Shown here: positions 48,288 through 57,891 of the stretch, piece after piece | Layout of the letters: each line of letters opens with the position of its first letter | How positions within the stretch are numbered: position 1 is the stretch's first letter | From: Clostridiales bacterium | GTDB taxonomy: Bacteria > Bacillota > Clostridia > Christensenellales > Aristaeellaceae | Direction: 5' to 3' | Length of the DNA: 64,000 nucleotides | Assembly (NCBI GenBank): GCA_004555155.1 | Contig: SFJH01000001.1 | Span: 1 to 64,000, forward strand | The notes under the pieces: model-generated | Databases searched by the model: none | Told to the model about the DNA's origin: nothing | The model's input: only the letters and a program-made list of their open reading frames with translations | Program-made: the position numbers and the translations under genes

Positions 48288-49001
48288 TCATGCGTTGCGG
48301 TTGATGATGCGCTGTTCGAAATCACCCGTTTCCAGGTCGGTATAGCGCACGAACAACGAAATCTTGTTGTTTGCATCCAGGTTCTGCCACAGCTCATCGG
48401 TGAATTCGCCGATGTCCGCCGGGATGGCGACGCGCTCGGGCTCGCCCTGGAAGGTGGGGATCACGGGATTGCCGTCGCACACATAGGTGTGCAGGAAGTG
48501 ACCCAGTCCGGCGATCGCAGGATATTCATAGAAGAATCGCGCGCAGGCAGAGCCCTCCGCGTCGGCAGATTTCAGGATGGACAGCTTGTAGCTGCCGTCC
48601 TTCGCCTGCAGGCCGGAGATGCGGGGCGTCCAGTTGGGGCCGTCGTCCTCGAACCTGCGGGTGCGCAGCGCCGCTTCCCAGCTCTCGCCCCTCGCGAGGA
48701 ACTCCCAGATGGTGTCGGTCTGGTCGCCGTTGGTGACGATCAGCCCGCCGCCGATTTCACGCACGGGATGATAGATGATCAGATGCGGATCCACCATCAG
48801 GCTGGGATCGTGGGCTTCGGTGCGAATGCCGTCCGGCTCCTTCACAAACACGCGATTGCGGGAGTTGACGCTGCGGCCCATGATGAAGTAAGCCGCAACC
48901 GCCTTTCTGCCGTCGGGCGTCACGCCCAGCACGATTCCGCGTCCAGGGTACGTATTTCCATCCAGGCGCTCGCGCATGGACTTGGTTTCATAAACGTTCA
49001 T
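48288..49001 (-). CDS. purO: IMP cyclohydrolase, PurO family (archaeal type)
   Basis: 237 residues from MNVYETKSMRERLDGNTYPGRGIVLG. The N-terminal YPGRGIVLGVTPDGRKAVAAYFIMGRS, with VFVKEPDGI and the YHPVREIGGGLIVTNGDQTD segment, fits the PurO/IMP_cyclohyd family first described in methanogens. That family is unrelated to PurH and closes FAICAR to IMP. Its position, between purN and the transformylase that lacks a cyclohydrolase domain, fits the same step. Ribosome site AAAGGAG lies in the end of purN. Confidence 0.9.
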   Translation of the reverse strand: MNVYETKSMRERLDGNTYPGRGIVLGVTPDGRKAVAAYFIMGRSVNSRNRVFVKEPDGIRTEAHDPSLMVDPHLIIYHPVREIGGGLIVTNGDQTDTIWEFLARGESWEAALRTRRFEDDGPNWTPRISGLQAKDGSYKLSILKSADAEGSACARFFYEYPAIAGLGHFLHTYVCDGNPVIPTFQGEPERVAIPADIGEFTDELWQNLDANNKISLFVRYTDLETGDFEQRIINRNA

Positions 49002-49004
49002 GCC

Positions 49005-49637
49005 TTATTCTCCTTTGATGATCACAGTTCTCCCCTGTACGGCCAGTCTGTCCTCGCAGAACAGCGCAACGGCCCGGGGCAGCAGCTTCCATTCGGCTTC
49101 CTCCATGATCCGGCGCTGCAGGGTCTCCGGCGTGTCGTCCTCGCGGACGGCGACTGCCTTCTGCAAAATGATTGGGCCGCCGTCGCACTCCTCGCTGACG
49201 AAGTGCACCGTCGCTCCGGAGAGCTTCACCCCGTAGCGCAGCGCCGCCTCATGCACATGCAGTCCGTAGAAGCCCTTGCCGCAGAACGCAGGAATCAGCG
49301 CCGGATGGACGTTCATCACAGCGTTCGGATAGGCGTCGACCAGCTCCTGGGTGAAGATGATCATGCAGCCCGCCAGAACGACAAGATCGATCCCGAGCTT
49401 GTTCAGCATCTCCACCAGCGCCAGGGTCATGGCCCGATTGGAATCGAAATTCTTTCGCGGGAGCACATAACCGGGAATGCCGGCCTTCGCCGCGCGTTCG
49501 AGCGCATACGCGCCGGCCTTGGAGGACACGACGGCAATGATCTCTCCGCCGCCCAGCTCTCCCCTCGCCTGCGCGTCGATCAGCGCCTGCAGATTGGTTC
49601 CGCCGCCGGAAACCAGTACGGCAATTCTCTTTTTCAT
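49005..49637 (-). CDS. purN: Phosphoribosylglycinamide formyltransferase
   Basis: 210 residues: [21 protein letters not shown], the formyl-transferase signature [11 protein letters not shown], and the following [17 protein letters not shown] with catalytic Asp. It uses 10-formyl-THF to formylate GAR. Its start overlaps the purM stop by 4 nt. Confidence 0.97.
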   Translation of the reverse strand: MKKRIAVLVSGGGTNLQALIDAQARGELGGGEIIAVVSSKAGAYALERAAKAGIPGYVLPRKNFDSNRAMTLALVEMLNKLGIDLVVLAGCMIIFTQELVDAYPNAVMNVHPALIPAFCGKGFYGLHVHEAALRYGVKLSGATVHFVSEECDGGPIILQKAVAVREDDTPETLQRRIMEEAEWKLLPRAVALFCEDRLAVQGRTVIIKGE

Positions 49638-50680
49638 CCCAGAATCACCTTGTCCCCGGACTCGACGATCTCGCCGATGACGTAGGCGTCCTCGCCGTTG
49701 GCGCGCAGGATCTCCAGCGCGGTCTCCGCTTCCGCAGCAGGAACCACCACGCTCATGCCCACGCCCATGTTGTAGGTGTTGAACATGTCGCGCTCGGGGA
49801 TATTGCCGGTCTTCGCGATCAGATCGAAGATGGGCAGCACCTTGACGGCGGACTTGTCGATCTTCGCGCCCAGTCCGTCGGGGATGGAGCGCGGGATGTT
49901 CTCGTAGAAGCCGCCGCCGGTGATGTGGCTGATGCCCCTGACGTCCACCTTCTCAAGCAGCGCCAGAATGCTCTTTACGTAGATCTTCGTGGGGGTCAGC
50001 AGCGTCTCGGCGATGCTCTTTCCGCCCAGCTCCTCCCGCGCCTCGTACAGGCTGTCGGGATTGCTGTCGATGTCGAACACCTTCCGGCACAGGCTGAAGC
50101 CGTTGGAGTGAATGCCGGTGGAGGCCAGGCCGATCACGACGTCGCCGGGCTTCATCCGGTTCTTGTCGATGATCTTCTTCTTGTCCACGATGCCCACGGC
50201 GAACCCGGCCAGATCGTAGTCCTCCACAGGCATCATGCCGGGATGCTCGGCCGTCTCGCCGCCGATCAGCGCAGCGCCGGACTGGACGCAGCCCTCGGCC
50301 ACGCCGCTGACGATCCCGGCGATCTTTTCGGGGATGTTCTTGCCGCAGGCGATGTAGTCCAGGAAGAACAGGGGCTTCGCGCCGCAGCAGATGATGTCGT
50401 TGACGCACATGGCGACGGCGTCGATGCCGATGGTGTCGTGCTTGTCCATCAGGATGGCCAGCTTCACCTTCGTGCCGCATCCATCGGTGCCGGACACCAG
50501 CACGGGCTCTTCCATGCCCGCCAGGTTCAGCCCGAAGCAGCCGCCAAAGCCGCCCACATCGTCCACACAGCCCTCGTTGCGGGTGCGGGCGATGTGCTTC
50601 TTCATCAGTTCAACCGCCTTGTAGCCAGCGGTGATATCAACGCCGGCCGCGCGGTAGCTTTCACTGAAACTCTTCATCAT
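49634..50680 (-). CDS. purM: Phosphoribosylformylglycinamidine cyclo-ligase (AIR synthetase)
   Basis: 348 residues from a double ATG behind GGAGGTTAACGA; the second ATG is equally possible. Typical Pur[46 protein letters not shown] and [13 protein letters not shown]. It closes FGAM to AIR. The start overlaps the stop of purF by 4 nt. Confidence 0.97.
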   Translation of the reverse strand: MMKSFSESYRAAGVDITAGYKAVELMKKHIARTRNEGCVDDVGGFGGCFGLNLAGMEEPVLVSGTDGCGTKVKLAILMDKHDTIGIDAVAMCVNDIICCGAKPLFFLDYIACGKNIPEKIAGIVSGVAEGCVQSGAALIGGETAEHPGMMPVEDYDLAGFAVGIVDKKKIIDKNRMKPGDVVIGLASTGIHSNGFSLCRKVFDIDSNPDSLYEAREELGGKSIAETLLTPTKIYVKSILALLEKVDVRGISHITGGGFYENIPRSIPDGLGAKIDKSAVKVLPIFDLIAKTGNIPERDMFNTYNMGVGMSVVVPAAEAETALEILRANGEDAYVIGEIVESGDKVILG

Positions 50681-52101
50681 TCGTTAACCTCCGATAATCT
50701 GCGTTCAAACAGGCACTTTCCGGGATTTTTGGGCGGATCGCAGGGGTAATCGCCGTCAAAGCAGGCGGTGCAGAAGCCATGGCAGTTGTCCGCCAGCAGC
50801 TTCGCGCTCTCCACGCTGAGATAGCCCAGGGAATCCACGCCGATGATGTCCTTGATCTTTTCGATGGGATACTTGCACGCGATCAGCTTGTCGCAGCTGT
50901 CCACATCCGTGCCGAAATAGCAGGGATGCATGAACGGCGGAGCCGACGAGCGCATGTGCACCTCGGTGGCGCCCGCCTCGCGAAGCATCTTCACGATGCG
51001 CGCCGAGGTGGTTCCGCGCACGATGGAATCGTCCACCAGCACCACGCGCTTGCCCTTCACCACCGACGAGACCACGTTGAGCTTGATGCGCACCTTGTTC
51101 TCGCGGTCGGCCTGCGTGGGCTGGATGAACGTGCGGCCGATGTACTTGTTCTTGATGAATCCGATCTCATAGGGAATGCCGGACTGGCGCGAAAAGCCGA
51201 TGGCCGCGTCGATGCCGGAATCCGGCACGCCGATCACCACGTCCGCCTGCGCCGGATGCTCCAGCGCCAGGAACGCTCCCGCGCGCAGGCGGGCCGTGTG
51301 CACGGAGCTGCCGTCGATGACGGAATCCGGCCGGGCGAAGTAGATGTACTCGAACACGCAGGTCGTCTTGGGCTTCGTGCCCACGTGCGTGGTATCGTTG
51401 CGCACGCCGTTTTTGTCGACGATCACGATCTCGCCGGGCTCCAGATCGCGCTCGAAGGTCGCGCCGATGGCGTCCAGCGCGCAGCTCTCCGAGGCGAAGA
51501 CCACGTTTTCGCCGATTCTGCCCATGCACAGCGGCCGGAAGCCGTGGGGATCGCGGGCGGCGATCAGCTTCTGGGGCGACATCACGATCAGCGAATACGC
51601 GCCGGCGATGACGTCCATGCTCCGGCAAACAGCCTCCTCGATGGACTTCGAGTTCAGCCGTTCCCGGGTGATGATGTAGGAAATGACCTCGGTGTCGCTG
51701 GTCATGTGGAAGATGGAGCCCTTCAGCTCCAGCTCCTCCCGCAGCTCGCGGGCATTGGTCAGCGCACCGTTGTGCGCAAGGGCCATGTAGCCCTTGACGT
51801 GATTGACCACCAATGGCTGAGCATTCTGGCGCGGATCCGCGCCGGAGGTGCCATAGCGTACATGGCCGACGGCCATCTTTCCCGTGCCCAGGGTCTCCAC
51901 CGCTTCGCGGGTGATGACCTCGTTCACCAGGCCGGGATTCTTAACGCAGCGGATTACGCCGTCGTCATTGACCGCGATGCCGCAGCTCTCCTGTCCGCGA
52001 TGCTGCAGTGCGTACAGCGCATAGTAGGAGGCAGAGACGACGTTCATGTCGTCGCGACAGTAAATTCCAAATACACCGCATTCCTCGTGAAGATTGCTCA
52101 T
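50677..52101 (-). CDS. purF: Amidophosphoribosyltransferase
   Basis: 474 residues from [12 protein letters not shown] with AAGGAG seven bases upstream. The propeptide is seven residues, so the nucleophile is C8. The PRPP motif [14 protein letters not shown] is near 350. Cysteines in DSCDKLIAC and [12 protein letters not shown] fit the [4Fe-4S] cluster of the B. subtilis-type, oxygen-sensitive enzyme. It is the first committed step of purine synthesis and the main flux control. Confidence 0.97.
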   Translation of the reverse strand: MSNLHEECGVFGIYCRDDMNVVSASYYALYALQHRGQESCGIAVNDDGVIRCVKNPGLVNEVITREAVETLGTGKMAVGHVRYGTSGADPRQNAQPLVVNHVKGYMALAHNGALTNARELREELELKGSIFHMTSDTEVISYIITRERLNSKSIEEAVCRSMDVIAGAYSLIVMSPQKLIAARDPHGFRPLCMGRIGENVVFASESCALDAIGATFERDLEPGEIVIVDKNGVRNDTTHVGTKPKTTCVFEYIYFARPDSVIDGSSVHTARLRAGAFLALEHPAQADVVIGVPDSGIDAAIGFSRQSGIPYEIGFIKNKYIGRTFIQPTQADRENKVRIKLNVVSSVVKGKRVVLVDDSIVRGTTSARIVKMLREAGATEVHMRSSAPPFMHPCYFGTDVDSCDKLIACKYPIEKIKDIIGVDSLGYLSVESAKLLADNCHGFCTACFDGDYPCDPPKNPGKCLFERRLSEVNE

Positions 52102-52112
52102 GCGCACACTCC

Positions 52113-52823
52113 TTAGTCCGCCATCATGCGGCGCATCACTTCGTTGTACGCATCCTCGACGCCGCCCAGATCGCGGCGGAAGCGGTCCTTGTCCAGCTTC
52201 TCATGGGTCGTGGAATCCCAAAAGCGGCAGGTGTCGGGAGAGATCTCGTCGGCCAGCACGATGGTGCCGTCGGCCAGGCGGCCGAACTCCAGCTTGAAGT
52301 CCACCAGCGTGATGTTCACCTTCGCGAAGCGCTCCTTGAGCAGCTCGTTGATTTTGAACGCCATGGACTTGATCGTCTCGATCTCAGCCTTGGTGGCCAG
52401 CTTGAGCGCCAGCGCGTGATATTCGTTGATCAGCGGATCGCCCAGATCGTCGTTCTTGTAGGAGAACTCGATGGTCGGCTCGTCGAAGACGATGCCCTCC
52501 TCCACGCCGTAGCGCTTGGCGAAGGAGCCGGCGGAGATGTTGCGGATGATGACCTCCAGCGGCACGATGGAGACCTTCCTGACCACGGTATCGCGCTCGG
52601 AGAGCTCCTCTACGAAGTGGGTCGGCACGCCGTTCTTCTCCAGCATCTGCATCAGCATGTTGGACATGCGGTTGTTGATGACGCCCTTGCCGGAGATGGT
52701 GCCCTTCTTCAGGCCGTTGAACGCGGTCGCGTCGTCCTTGTAGGAAACGATCACCAGGTTTTCATCGTTGGTTGCGAAGACCTTCTTCGCCTTGCCCTCG
52801 TAGAGCTGAACCGTCTTTTCCAT
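52113..52823 (-). CDS. purC: SAICAR synthetase
   Basis: 236 residues from [16 protein letters not shown]; this ATG is nine bases after GGAGG, while an in-frame ATG nine bases earlier directly abuts it. Signature VDFKLEFGR and [14 protein letters not shown] are present. It joins CAIR and aspartate. It lies 11 nt before purF. Confidence 0.97.
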   Translation of the reverse strand: MEKTVQLYEGKAKKVFATNDENLVIVSYKDDATAFNGLKKGTISGKGVINNRMSNMLMQMLEKNGVPTHFVEELSERDTVVRKVSIVPLEVIIRNISAGSFAKRYGVEEGIVFDEPTIEFSYKNDDLGDPLINEYHALALKLATKAEIETIKSMAFKINELLKERFAKVNITLVDFKLEFGRLADGTIVLADEISPDTCRFWDSTTHEKLDKDRFRRDLGGVEDAYNEVMRRMMAD

Positions 52824-52849
52824 TTTTTTCATCCTCCATCATTGATCGG

Positions 52850-53341
52850 TCAGGCAAACTGTTCGCGGATTTTGCGATCCTTGGCTTCCACCGCTTCGGT
52901 CATTTCCCGGCGCATGGTCTTGATCGCGGCATTGAGGTTTTCGTCCGTCAGGGCCAGAATCTGCGCGGCCAGAATGGCGGCGTTCTCCGCGCCGTCGATG
53001 GCCACCGTGGCCACCGGCATGCCGGAGGGCATCTGCACGGTGGACAGCAGCGCGTCCAGACCGTCCAGCGTGGACGATTTCACCGGAACGCCGATCACCG
53101 GCAGCGTGGTGTTCGCGGCGATGGCGCCCGCCAGGTGCGCGGCCTTGCCCGCCGCGGCGATGATCACGCCGAAGCCGTTCTCCTCCGCGCTTCTGGAAAA
53201 CTGCGCGCAGGCCTCGGGCGTGCGATGGGCGGAGAGAATCCGCACCTCGCAGGCAATATGAAGCGACCTGAGTTTATCGATGGCTTTCTGCATCGTTCCC
53301 AGATCGCTGTCACTTCCCATTACGATTGCAACCTTCCTCAT
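52850..53341 (-). CDS. purE: N5-carboxyaminoimidazole ribonucleotide mutase
   Basis: 163 residues beginning [20 protein letters not shown], with SAHRTPE and GVPV segments of PurE. No purK is in the operon. The length and motifs leave open whether it is class I (needs PurK) or class II (uses CO2 directly). First gene of the operon, behind a promoter and PurBoxes; ribosome site TTGGAGGAATTTCA. Confidence 0.95.
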   Translation of the reverse strand: MRKVAIVMGSDSDLGTMQKAIDKLRSLHIACEVRILSAHRTPEACAQFSRSAEENGFGVIIAAAGKAAHLAGAIAANTTLPVIGVPVKSSTLDGLDALLSTVQMPSGMPVATVAIDGAENAAILAAQILALTDENLNAAIKTMRREMTEAVEAKDRKIREQFA

Positions 53342-53394
53342 TGAAATTCCTCCAATTTGAAAACGTTGATCTCTCTAAATGAAAGGTACATCTT

Positions 53395-53423
53395 ATTATC
53401 GCACAGTTTGTGAATATCTGCAA
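53395..53423 (-). promoter_or_regulatory. Sigma-A promoter of the pur operon
   Basis: On the minus strand TTGCAG (53418-53423), 17 nt, GATAAT (53395-53400), preceded by TG-like TGTGC. The leader is only about 47 nt, leaving no room for a purine riboswitch. Confidence 0.75.
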
Positions 53424-53436
53424 ATCGGGGATGATA

Positions 53437-53491
53437 ATTGTTCGGAAATTCTTCGTAAACTCGCATATCGTTCGGATGAATGTTCGGAAAT
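53437..53491 (-). promoter_or_regulatory. PurBox cluster upstream of purE
   Basis: Two perfect 13-bp matches to AWWWCCGAACWWT on the minus strand: ATTTCCGAACAAT (53437-53449) and ATTTCCGAACATT (53479-53491). A third, imperfect CCGAAC core lies at 53467-53479. All point the same way. They sit upstream of the -35 of purE (from about -50 to -103). Confidence 0.78.
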
Positions 53492-53518
53492 GCCGCAAAA
53501 TGCGCAACAGCGCGTTGC

Positions 53519-53547
53519 TTGTCATTCGGGTTTTTATGGATTATAAT
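53519..53547 (+). promoter_or_regulatory. Sigma-A promoter of the XRE/zinc-ribbon gene
   Basis: TTGTCA (53519-53524), 17 nt, TATAAT (53542-53547). An inverted repeat GCAAC-N5-GTTGC (53504-53518) abuts the -35. Confidence 0.8.
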
Positions 53548-53579
53548 GGTTCCAGGAACATCCGAAGGAGGCTGAATCG

Positions 53580-54011
53580 ATGAAGGAAATCCTGCTCGAG
53601 CTGCGCAAGCGCCACCATCTCTCCCAGAGCGAGATGGCGGAGCAGCTGTTTGTCACGCGCCAGGCCGTCTCCAGGTGGGAGTGCGGCGAGACCATCCCGA
53701 ATACCGACACGCTGAAGCTGATCGCCGACCGGTTCGACATCTCCGTCGACACGCTTCTGGGCGTAACCCGCAGACACATCTGCCAGAGCTGCGGCATGCC
53801 GCTGGACGACGAATCCCTGCGCGCGCCGGAGCCCGAGGGAGAGCTCAGCGGGAAATACTGCAAGTGGTGCTACTCCGACGGCCGCTTCATCCGCGACTGC
53901 ACGCGGGATGAAATGGTGGAACAGTGCCTGCCCCACATGCAGTGCGACAATGTCGAAGCCTGCCGCACCTACCTCCGCGACCTGCTCTCGAAGCTTGAAC
54001 GCTGGCAATAA
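53580..54011 (+). CDS. XRE-family regulator with C-terminal zinc-ribbon domain
   Basis: 143 residues behind CGAAGGAGGC. N-terminal helix-turn-helix of the Cro/CI class (LSQSEMAEQLFVTRQAVSRWECGETIPN, about 12-40). Then a cysteine-rich domain: ICQSCGMPL and YCKWCYSDG, matching the putative zinc-ribbon family found in many Firmicutes proteins. The regulated genes are unknown; autoregulation through the GCAAC repeat is possible. A terminator separates it from the ger operon. Confidence 0.88.
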   Translation: MKEILLELRKRHHLSQSEMAEQLFVTRQAVSRWECGETIPNTDTLKLIADRFDISVDTLLGVTRRHICQSCGMPLDDESLRAPEPEGELSGKYCKWCYSDGRFIRDCTRDEMVEQCLPHMQCDNVEACRTYLRDLLSKLERWQ

Positions 54012-54042
54012 TCGCCGCCCATCCGCGCTTGCCGGGTCTGAA

Positions 54043-54078
54043 GCGCCGGTTCCTCCGCTGGAACCGGCGCTTATATTT
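54043..54078 (+). terminator. Terminator after the XRE gene
   Basis: GCGCCGGTTCC (54043-54053) pairs with GGAACCGGCGC (54060-54070), followed by TTATATTT. Confidence 0.85.
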
Positions 54079-54126
54079 GTGTCCAATTCTGGAAATACTG
54101 ATTCAAAAAGCGCCGGAGGTGATCCC

Positions 54127-55635
54127 ATGGCTGAACAGCCAAACGCCAAGCTGCTTCGCTCGGAGCTCACGACCTCATTGAAACAAAATCTGAAGTCCAT
54201 CAAAACCCTGCTGAACGTCCCCTCCAACAAGGACGTGGTGCTGCGCAGCTATGAATGCGGCGATATTTCGCTGTGCGCCGTCTATATCGAAGGCATGGCG
54301 GACGACAAGAAGATCTCCGAATTCATCCTGCACGCCTGCAAGGAGGCGTCGTCCCCGGAGGAGATCCCGCCGGAGCAGCGCGCGGAACAGCTGATGAACC
54401 GCTATCTCGAGATCGCGCAATGCGAGCGGGAATCGCGGATGTCGGAGATCATCTCCTCGGTGATCGGCGGCATGACCGCGGTGATGATCGATGGCTCTGC
54501 CGAGGCGCTGCTGCTGGATACCCGCGGCTTCGCCCATCGCCAGGTGGACAAGCCCTCCAACGAGGCCGTGGTCATCGGCGCGCAGGAGGGCTTCGTCGAG
54601 AATCTGCGCACGAACATCACCCTGCTGCGCCGCTATGTGCAGTCCAACGAGCTCGTCACGGAGCGCATGACCGTGGGCACGAAGATTCCTTCCAACGTCG
54701 CGCTTCTGTACCTCAAGGGCGTGGCCGATGAAAAGCTCATCGACGAGGCCCGACGTCGGCTGAACAGCATTCAGGCCGCCAGCATTCAGGGCGTCGGCAG
54801 CATTCAGCAGCTGCTCGAAGATCAGCCCCACGCGCTGTTTCCCCAGATGCTGCAGACGGAGCGTCCGGACCGCGCCGCCTCCTGCCTGAAGGAGGGGCAG
54901 TTCGTCATCCTCGCGGACAATTCGCCCTACGCGCTCACCGCGCCGATCACGCTGTTTCACCTGATTCACGCATCGGACGACACCTTTCTGCGCTGGCAGT
55001 ACGCCACCTTTCTGCGCCTGATCCGCATCGTGGGCATCGTCATTTCGCTGTTTCTGCCCGGGCTCTATGTGGCGCTGATGCTTCACCACACCCATCTGGT
55101 GCCGTTCACGCTGCTGCTGTCCATCGCCGAGACCCGTGCGGACGTGCCCTTCAGCATCCTCCTCGAGGTGCTGATCATGGAGTTCTGCTTCTATCTGATC
55201 AACGAGGCCGGGACGCGCATTCCCTCCCAGATCGGCTCGACCATCAGCATTGTCGGCGCGCTGATCCTCGGGCAGGCGGCCGTATCCGCGTCGATCATCA
55301 GCCCGATTCTAATCATCCTCATCGCGCTGACGGGATTGGGCAATTACGCTGTGCCGAATTACAGCCTCAATCTGTCGCTGATTCTCTGCCGTCAGCTGCT
55401 GATTCTGGCCGGAGGATTCCTCGGGCTGTACGGACTGCTGGGCGGGGCGATCATCATCAGCGTGCACCTGTGCAGCATCCACTCCTTCGGCGTGCCCTAT
55501 CTCGCCCCCGTATCGCCCTATCGCCCCCACAATCCGGACATTCTTCTGCGCCTTTCACTGCGCCGACAGCACCGGCTGATGTTCTTTGCGCGCCGCGACA
55601 GCTGGATGAAAACCGGGGAGGAAGAGACACAATGA
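54127..55635 (+). CDS. Spore germination receptor subunit A (GerA family)
   Basis: 502 residues from MAEQPNAKLLRSELTTSLKQN, with an almost perfect GGAGGTGATCCC ribosome site. N-terminal soluble domain (to about 290; YIEGMADDKKISEFI, YLKGVADEKLIDEARRRLNSI and the SIYQLLEDQPHALFPQ-like region), then about five membrane helices (MEFCFYLINEAGTRIPSQIG is the family signature). It is the A subunit of nutrient germinant receptors in the spore inner membrane. First gene of a gerA/B/C operon, presumably forespore-expressed; no sigma-G promoter could be fixed. Confidence 0.93.
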   Translation: MAEQPNAKLLRSELTTSLKQNLKSIKTLLNVPSNKDVVLRSYECGDISLCAVYIEGMADDKKISEFILHACKEASSPEEIPPEQRAEQLMNRYLEIAQCERESRMSEIISSVIGGMTAVMIDGSAEALLLDTRGFAHRQVDKPSNEAVVIGAQEGFVENLRTNITLLRRYVQSNELVTERMTVGTKIPSNVALLYLKGVADEKLIDEARRRLNSIQAASIQGVGSIQQLLEDQPHALFPQMLQTERPDRAASCLKEGQFVILADNSPYALTAPITLFHLIHASDDTFLRWQYATFLRLIRIVGIVISLFLPGLYVALMLHHTHLVPFTLLLSIAETRADVPFSILLEVLIMEFCFYLINEAGTRIPSQIGSTISIVGALILGQAAVSASIISPILIILIALTGLGNYAVPNYSLNLSLILCRQLLILAGGFLGLYGLLGGAIIISVHLCSIHSFGVPYLAPVSPYRPHNPDILLRLSLRRQHRLMFFARRDSWMKTGEEETQ

Positions 55636-56693
55636 AGCTTCAGATTTCCGACAACGCCGCCTGCTCTCTGGCAGGGCTGGCGATCGCGGCGCGCCTCGTC
55701 CACGGCGTCGTCGTCGACCTGCCGGAGCTGCTCAACGCGGGCTGGCTGGCCATCCTGCTGGGCGGCGCCATCGCCGCGATTCCCGCGCTCGCGCTCTGCG
55801 CGCTCCTCAAGCAGCGCAGAAGCGCTTCGGTGCTCGCGTGCATTGCCCATCCGCTGCGCCGGGTGACCTGCGCCGCATTCTTCGCGCTGATCGCCTGCGA
55901 CGCTGCCGTCGTCTCCTCCGCCATCGCCGATTCCGCCAGCATCATGGCGCTCACCGACGTGGCGGCCGTCTATCTCATGCTGCCCCTGCTGGCGATCTGC
56001 CTGGCCTGTCTTCGTCTCAACGGCGACGCCCTCGGCCGGAGCGCCGCCATCTGGAACAGGGCGCTGCCATGGCTGCTGCTGCTCGTCATCGTGCTGGAAT
56101 TCCGGGATTACCGCTTCAACTGGCTGACGCCCGTGCTGGGGCCGGGCGTGTCCACGCTGCTGGACGGCGCAGTTCGGGCGGCCGGTTGGCTGAGCCTGCC
56201 CGCTGCGCTGTTTCTCACTGCAGTGCCCGACGAGCGGAATGTCCATTCCCATCTGCTTCCGCTCAAGGCGCTGGAGTCCTCCGCCGGATTTGCCGTCCTG
56301 GTCGCCCTGATGTACGGCATGATGACGCCCGCGATTCCGGACAGCAGTCTGTTCTCGCGAAGCTTTCGGCTCGACACGCTGCTGGCCAACGGACGCACCG
56401 GGCTTTCGCTGCAGTTGCCCACCAATGTGCTATGGTACGTCAGTCTGCTGTATGCGCTGCTGTTCGATGTTTTCACCAGCGCAGCGATGCTGCAGGGCGC
56501 GCTGCCGCGCTTCGGAAATCGCACCTGCACGGTGCTGGCCCTGTTTGCCATCAGTCTGCTCTCCGTCAGCCGTCTCTCCGGTCGCGCGCCGGGACTGCGC
56601 GCCGCCGTCTGGCTTTTCCCCTGCATTGGTCTGCTGCTGTCCATCCTCATGATCTCCGTCTTTTTTGCAAAGGGGGCACGGAAACATGTGTAG
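55632..56693 (+). CDS. Spore germination receptor subunit B (GerAB-like permease)
   Basis: 353 residues from MKLQISDNAACSLAGL; the ATG overlaps the upstream TGA by 4 nt. About ten hydrophobic helices of the APC-superfamily endospore-germination permeases. The B subunit binds the germinant in GerAB, GerBB and GerKB. Sequence similarity in this subunit is weak, so the assignment relies also on its place between A and C. Confidence 0.85.
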   Translation: MKLQISDNAACSLAGLAIAARLVHGVVVDLPELLNAGWLAILLGGAIAAIPALALCALLKQRRSASVLACIAHPLRRVTCAAFFALIACDAAVVSSAIADSASIMALTDVAAVYLMLPLLAICLACLRLNGDALGRSAAIWNRALPWLLLLVIVLEFRDYRFNWLTPVLGPGVSTLLDGAVRAAGWLSLPAALFLTAVPDERNVHSHLLPLKALESSAGFAVLVALMYGMMTPAIPDSSLFSRSFRLDTLLANGRTGLSLQLPTNVLWYVSLLYALLFDVFTSAAMLQGALPRFGNRTCTVLALFAISLLSVSRLSGRAPGLRAAVWLFPCIGLLLSILMISVFFAKGARKHV

Positions 56694-57831
56694 AAGGCTT
56701 CTGGCTGGGCTACTGTGCGTCTGCGCCGCGCTGCTGACGGGCTGTTCGACGCTGAATCAGGCGGAGGATCTGGCCTTCGCCGTGATTCTCGGCGTCGATC
56801 TGACCGGGCAGGGCGAGATTGAAATCTGCATTCAGGTGCCCAAAATTACCGGGCAGCAATCCGAAGGCGAATCCGGCAGCTCCGGCTCCTCCGATCATCT
56901 GGTTTACTCCGCCGTCGGCAGGGACTTCGACGAGGCGCTCACCCTGCTGCAATGGGCGGTTCCCCGCAAGCTCGACCTGTCCCAGCTCAACCTCATCGTC
57001 ATCTCCGAAAAGCTGGCGAAGGACGACAACTTCAGCAGGATCGCCGACGCCGTCATGGCCATGCCGCGCCTGTACACCGCCGCGCGCCTCGCCGTCTGCG
57101 AGGGCAGCGCGCTGGCGTTCGTCAGCGCCGAAAAGCCCGTGATCGGCACAAGGATGTCCACGGAACTGACGGCAACCTTTGAGGACTATGTTAAGAACGG
57201 CTTTATCCCCGACACGACCTTTGCCGATGTGTATTATCTGAGCAAGTCGGTCTACTCCGACGCGCTGGCCGTGTACGCGGAAACCGCGCCCGGCTCCGGT
57301 GAATCCGAACAAGCGGCGGCGGCCTCCGCGGTGATTCCTGACGCATCCAGCGCATCCAGGTCGGAAACGCAGCAGAGCAACCGCTTTCTGGGCGCAGCCG
57401 TGTTCCGCAACGGTTCGATGGCGGGGCGGCTGAGCGGCGAGGAATTTCTCTACTGCAAAATTCTCCAGGGGGAGCGGCAGACGTTCGCCTTCACGCTTGG
57501 CGAGCAAACCGTCGGTCTCACAACGCTCGGCGCGCCCTCCGTGACGATCGACACGTCTGCCTCTCCCGTGAAGATTGACCTTGGCCTCCGCTTCTCCATC
57601 GCCGCCAGCAGCAAAAACGCATCCCGCGAAGCGCTGGAAGCCGCGCTGGAGGAGGCGCTGCTTCGAACGGTCAGCGTCTGCAAGTCGATGGGCGCGGAGC
57701 CGCTGAATCTCGCAGAAATTGCGTCGGGACAGTTCCTCACCATCGATGACTGGATCGCTTTCAGCTGGAGAGAGCGCTTTCTCGAGAGCGACGTTCAGAT
57801 TGACGTCCGCGTCTTCACCTCGGAATCCTGA
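56686..57831 (+). CDS. Spore germination receptor subunit C (GerAC-like lipoprotein)
   Basis: 381 residues from MCRRLLAGLLCVCAALLTGC: signal peptide with lipobox LLTGC, lipid-bearing C20. Then WP-like start DLAFAVILGVDLTG, a Ser/Gly linker and a C-terminal domain (SVCKSMGAEPLNLAEIASGQF) typical of Ger(x)C. It overlaps the B gene by 8 nt. The set A-B-C is complete. A gene D is not present. Confidence 0.9.
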   Translation: MCRRLLAGLLCVCAALLTGCSTLNQAEDLAFAVILGVDLTGQGEIEICIQVPKITGQQSEGESGSSGSSDHLVYSAVGRDFDEALTLLQWAVPRKLDLSQLNLIVISEKLAKDDNFSRIADAVMAMPRLYTAARLAVCEGSALAFVSAEKPVIGTRMSTELTATFEDYVKNGFIPDTTFADVYYLSKSVYSDALAVYAETAPGSGESEQAAAASAVIPDASSASRSETQQSNRFLGAAVFRNGSMAGRLSGEEFLYCKILQGERQTFAFTLGEQTVGLTTLGAPSVTIDTSASPVKIDLGLRFSIAASSKNASREALEAALEEALLRTVSVCKSMGAEPLNLAEIASGQFLTIDDWIAFSWRERFLESDVQIDVRVFTSES

Positions 57832-57838
57832 CGCAAAG

Positions 57839-57868
57839 CGCCGCATGTACCCATGGGTACATGCGGCG
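57839..57868. terminator. Perfect 30-bp palindrome between gerC and nrdG
   Basis: CGCCGCATGTACCC and its complement form an uninterrupted palindrome at 57839-57868, between convergent genes; tails are TCTTGCG (plus) and CTTTGCG (minus), so the T runs are weak. Confidence 0.75.
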
Positions 57869-57891
57869 TCTTGCGCGTCATGCTTCGCCAG

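Noticed and set aside
53342..53394. Purine riboswitch before purE
   Set aside because: The leader is only about 47 nt and has no aptamer-like core; PurBoxes explain the control.
54071..54126. Sigma-G promoter before gerA
   Set aside because: An AATACT element is present near 54095 but no convincing -35; left unassigned.
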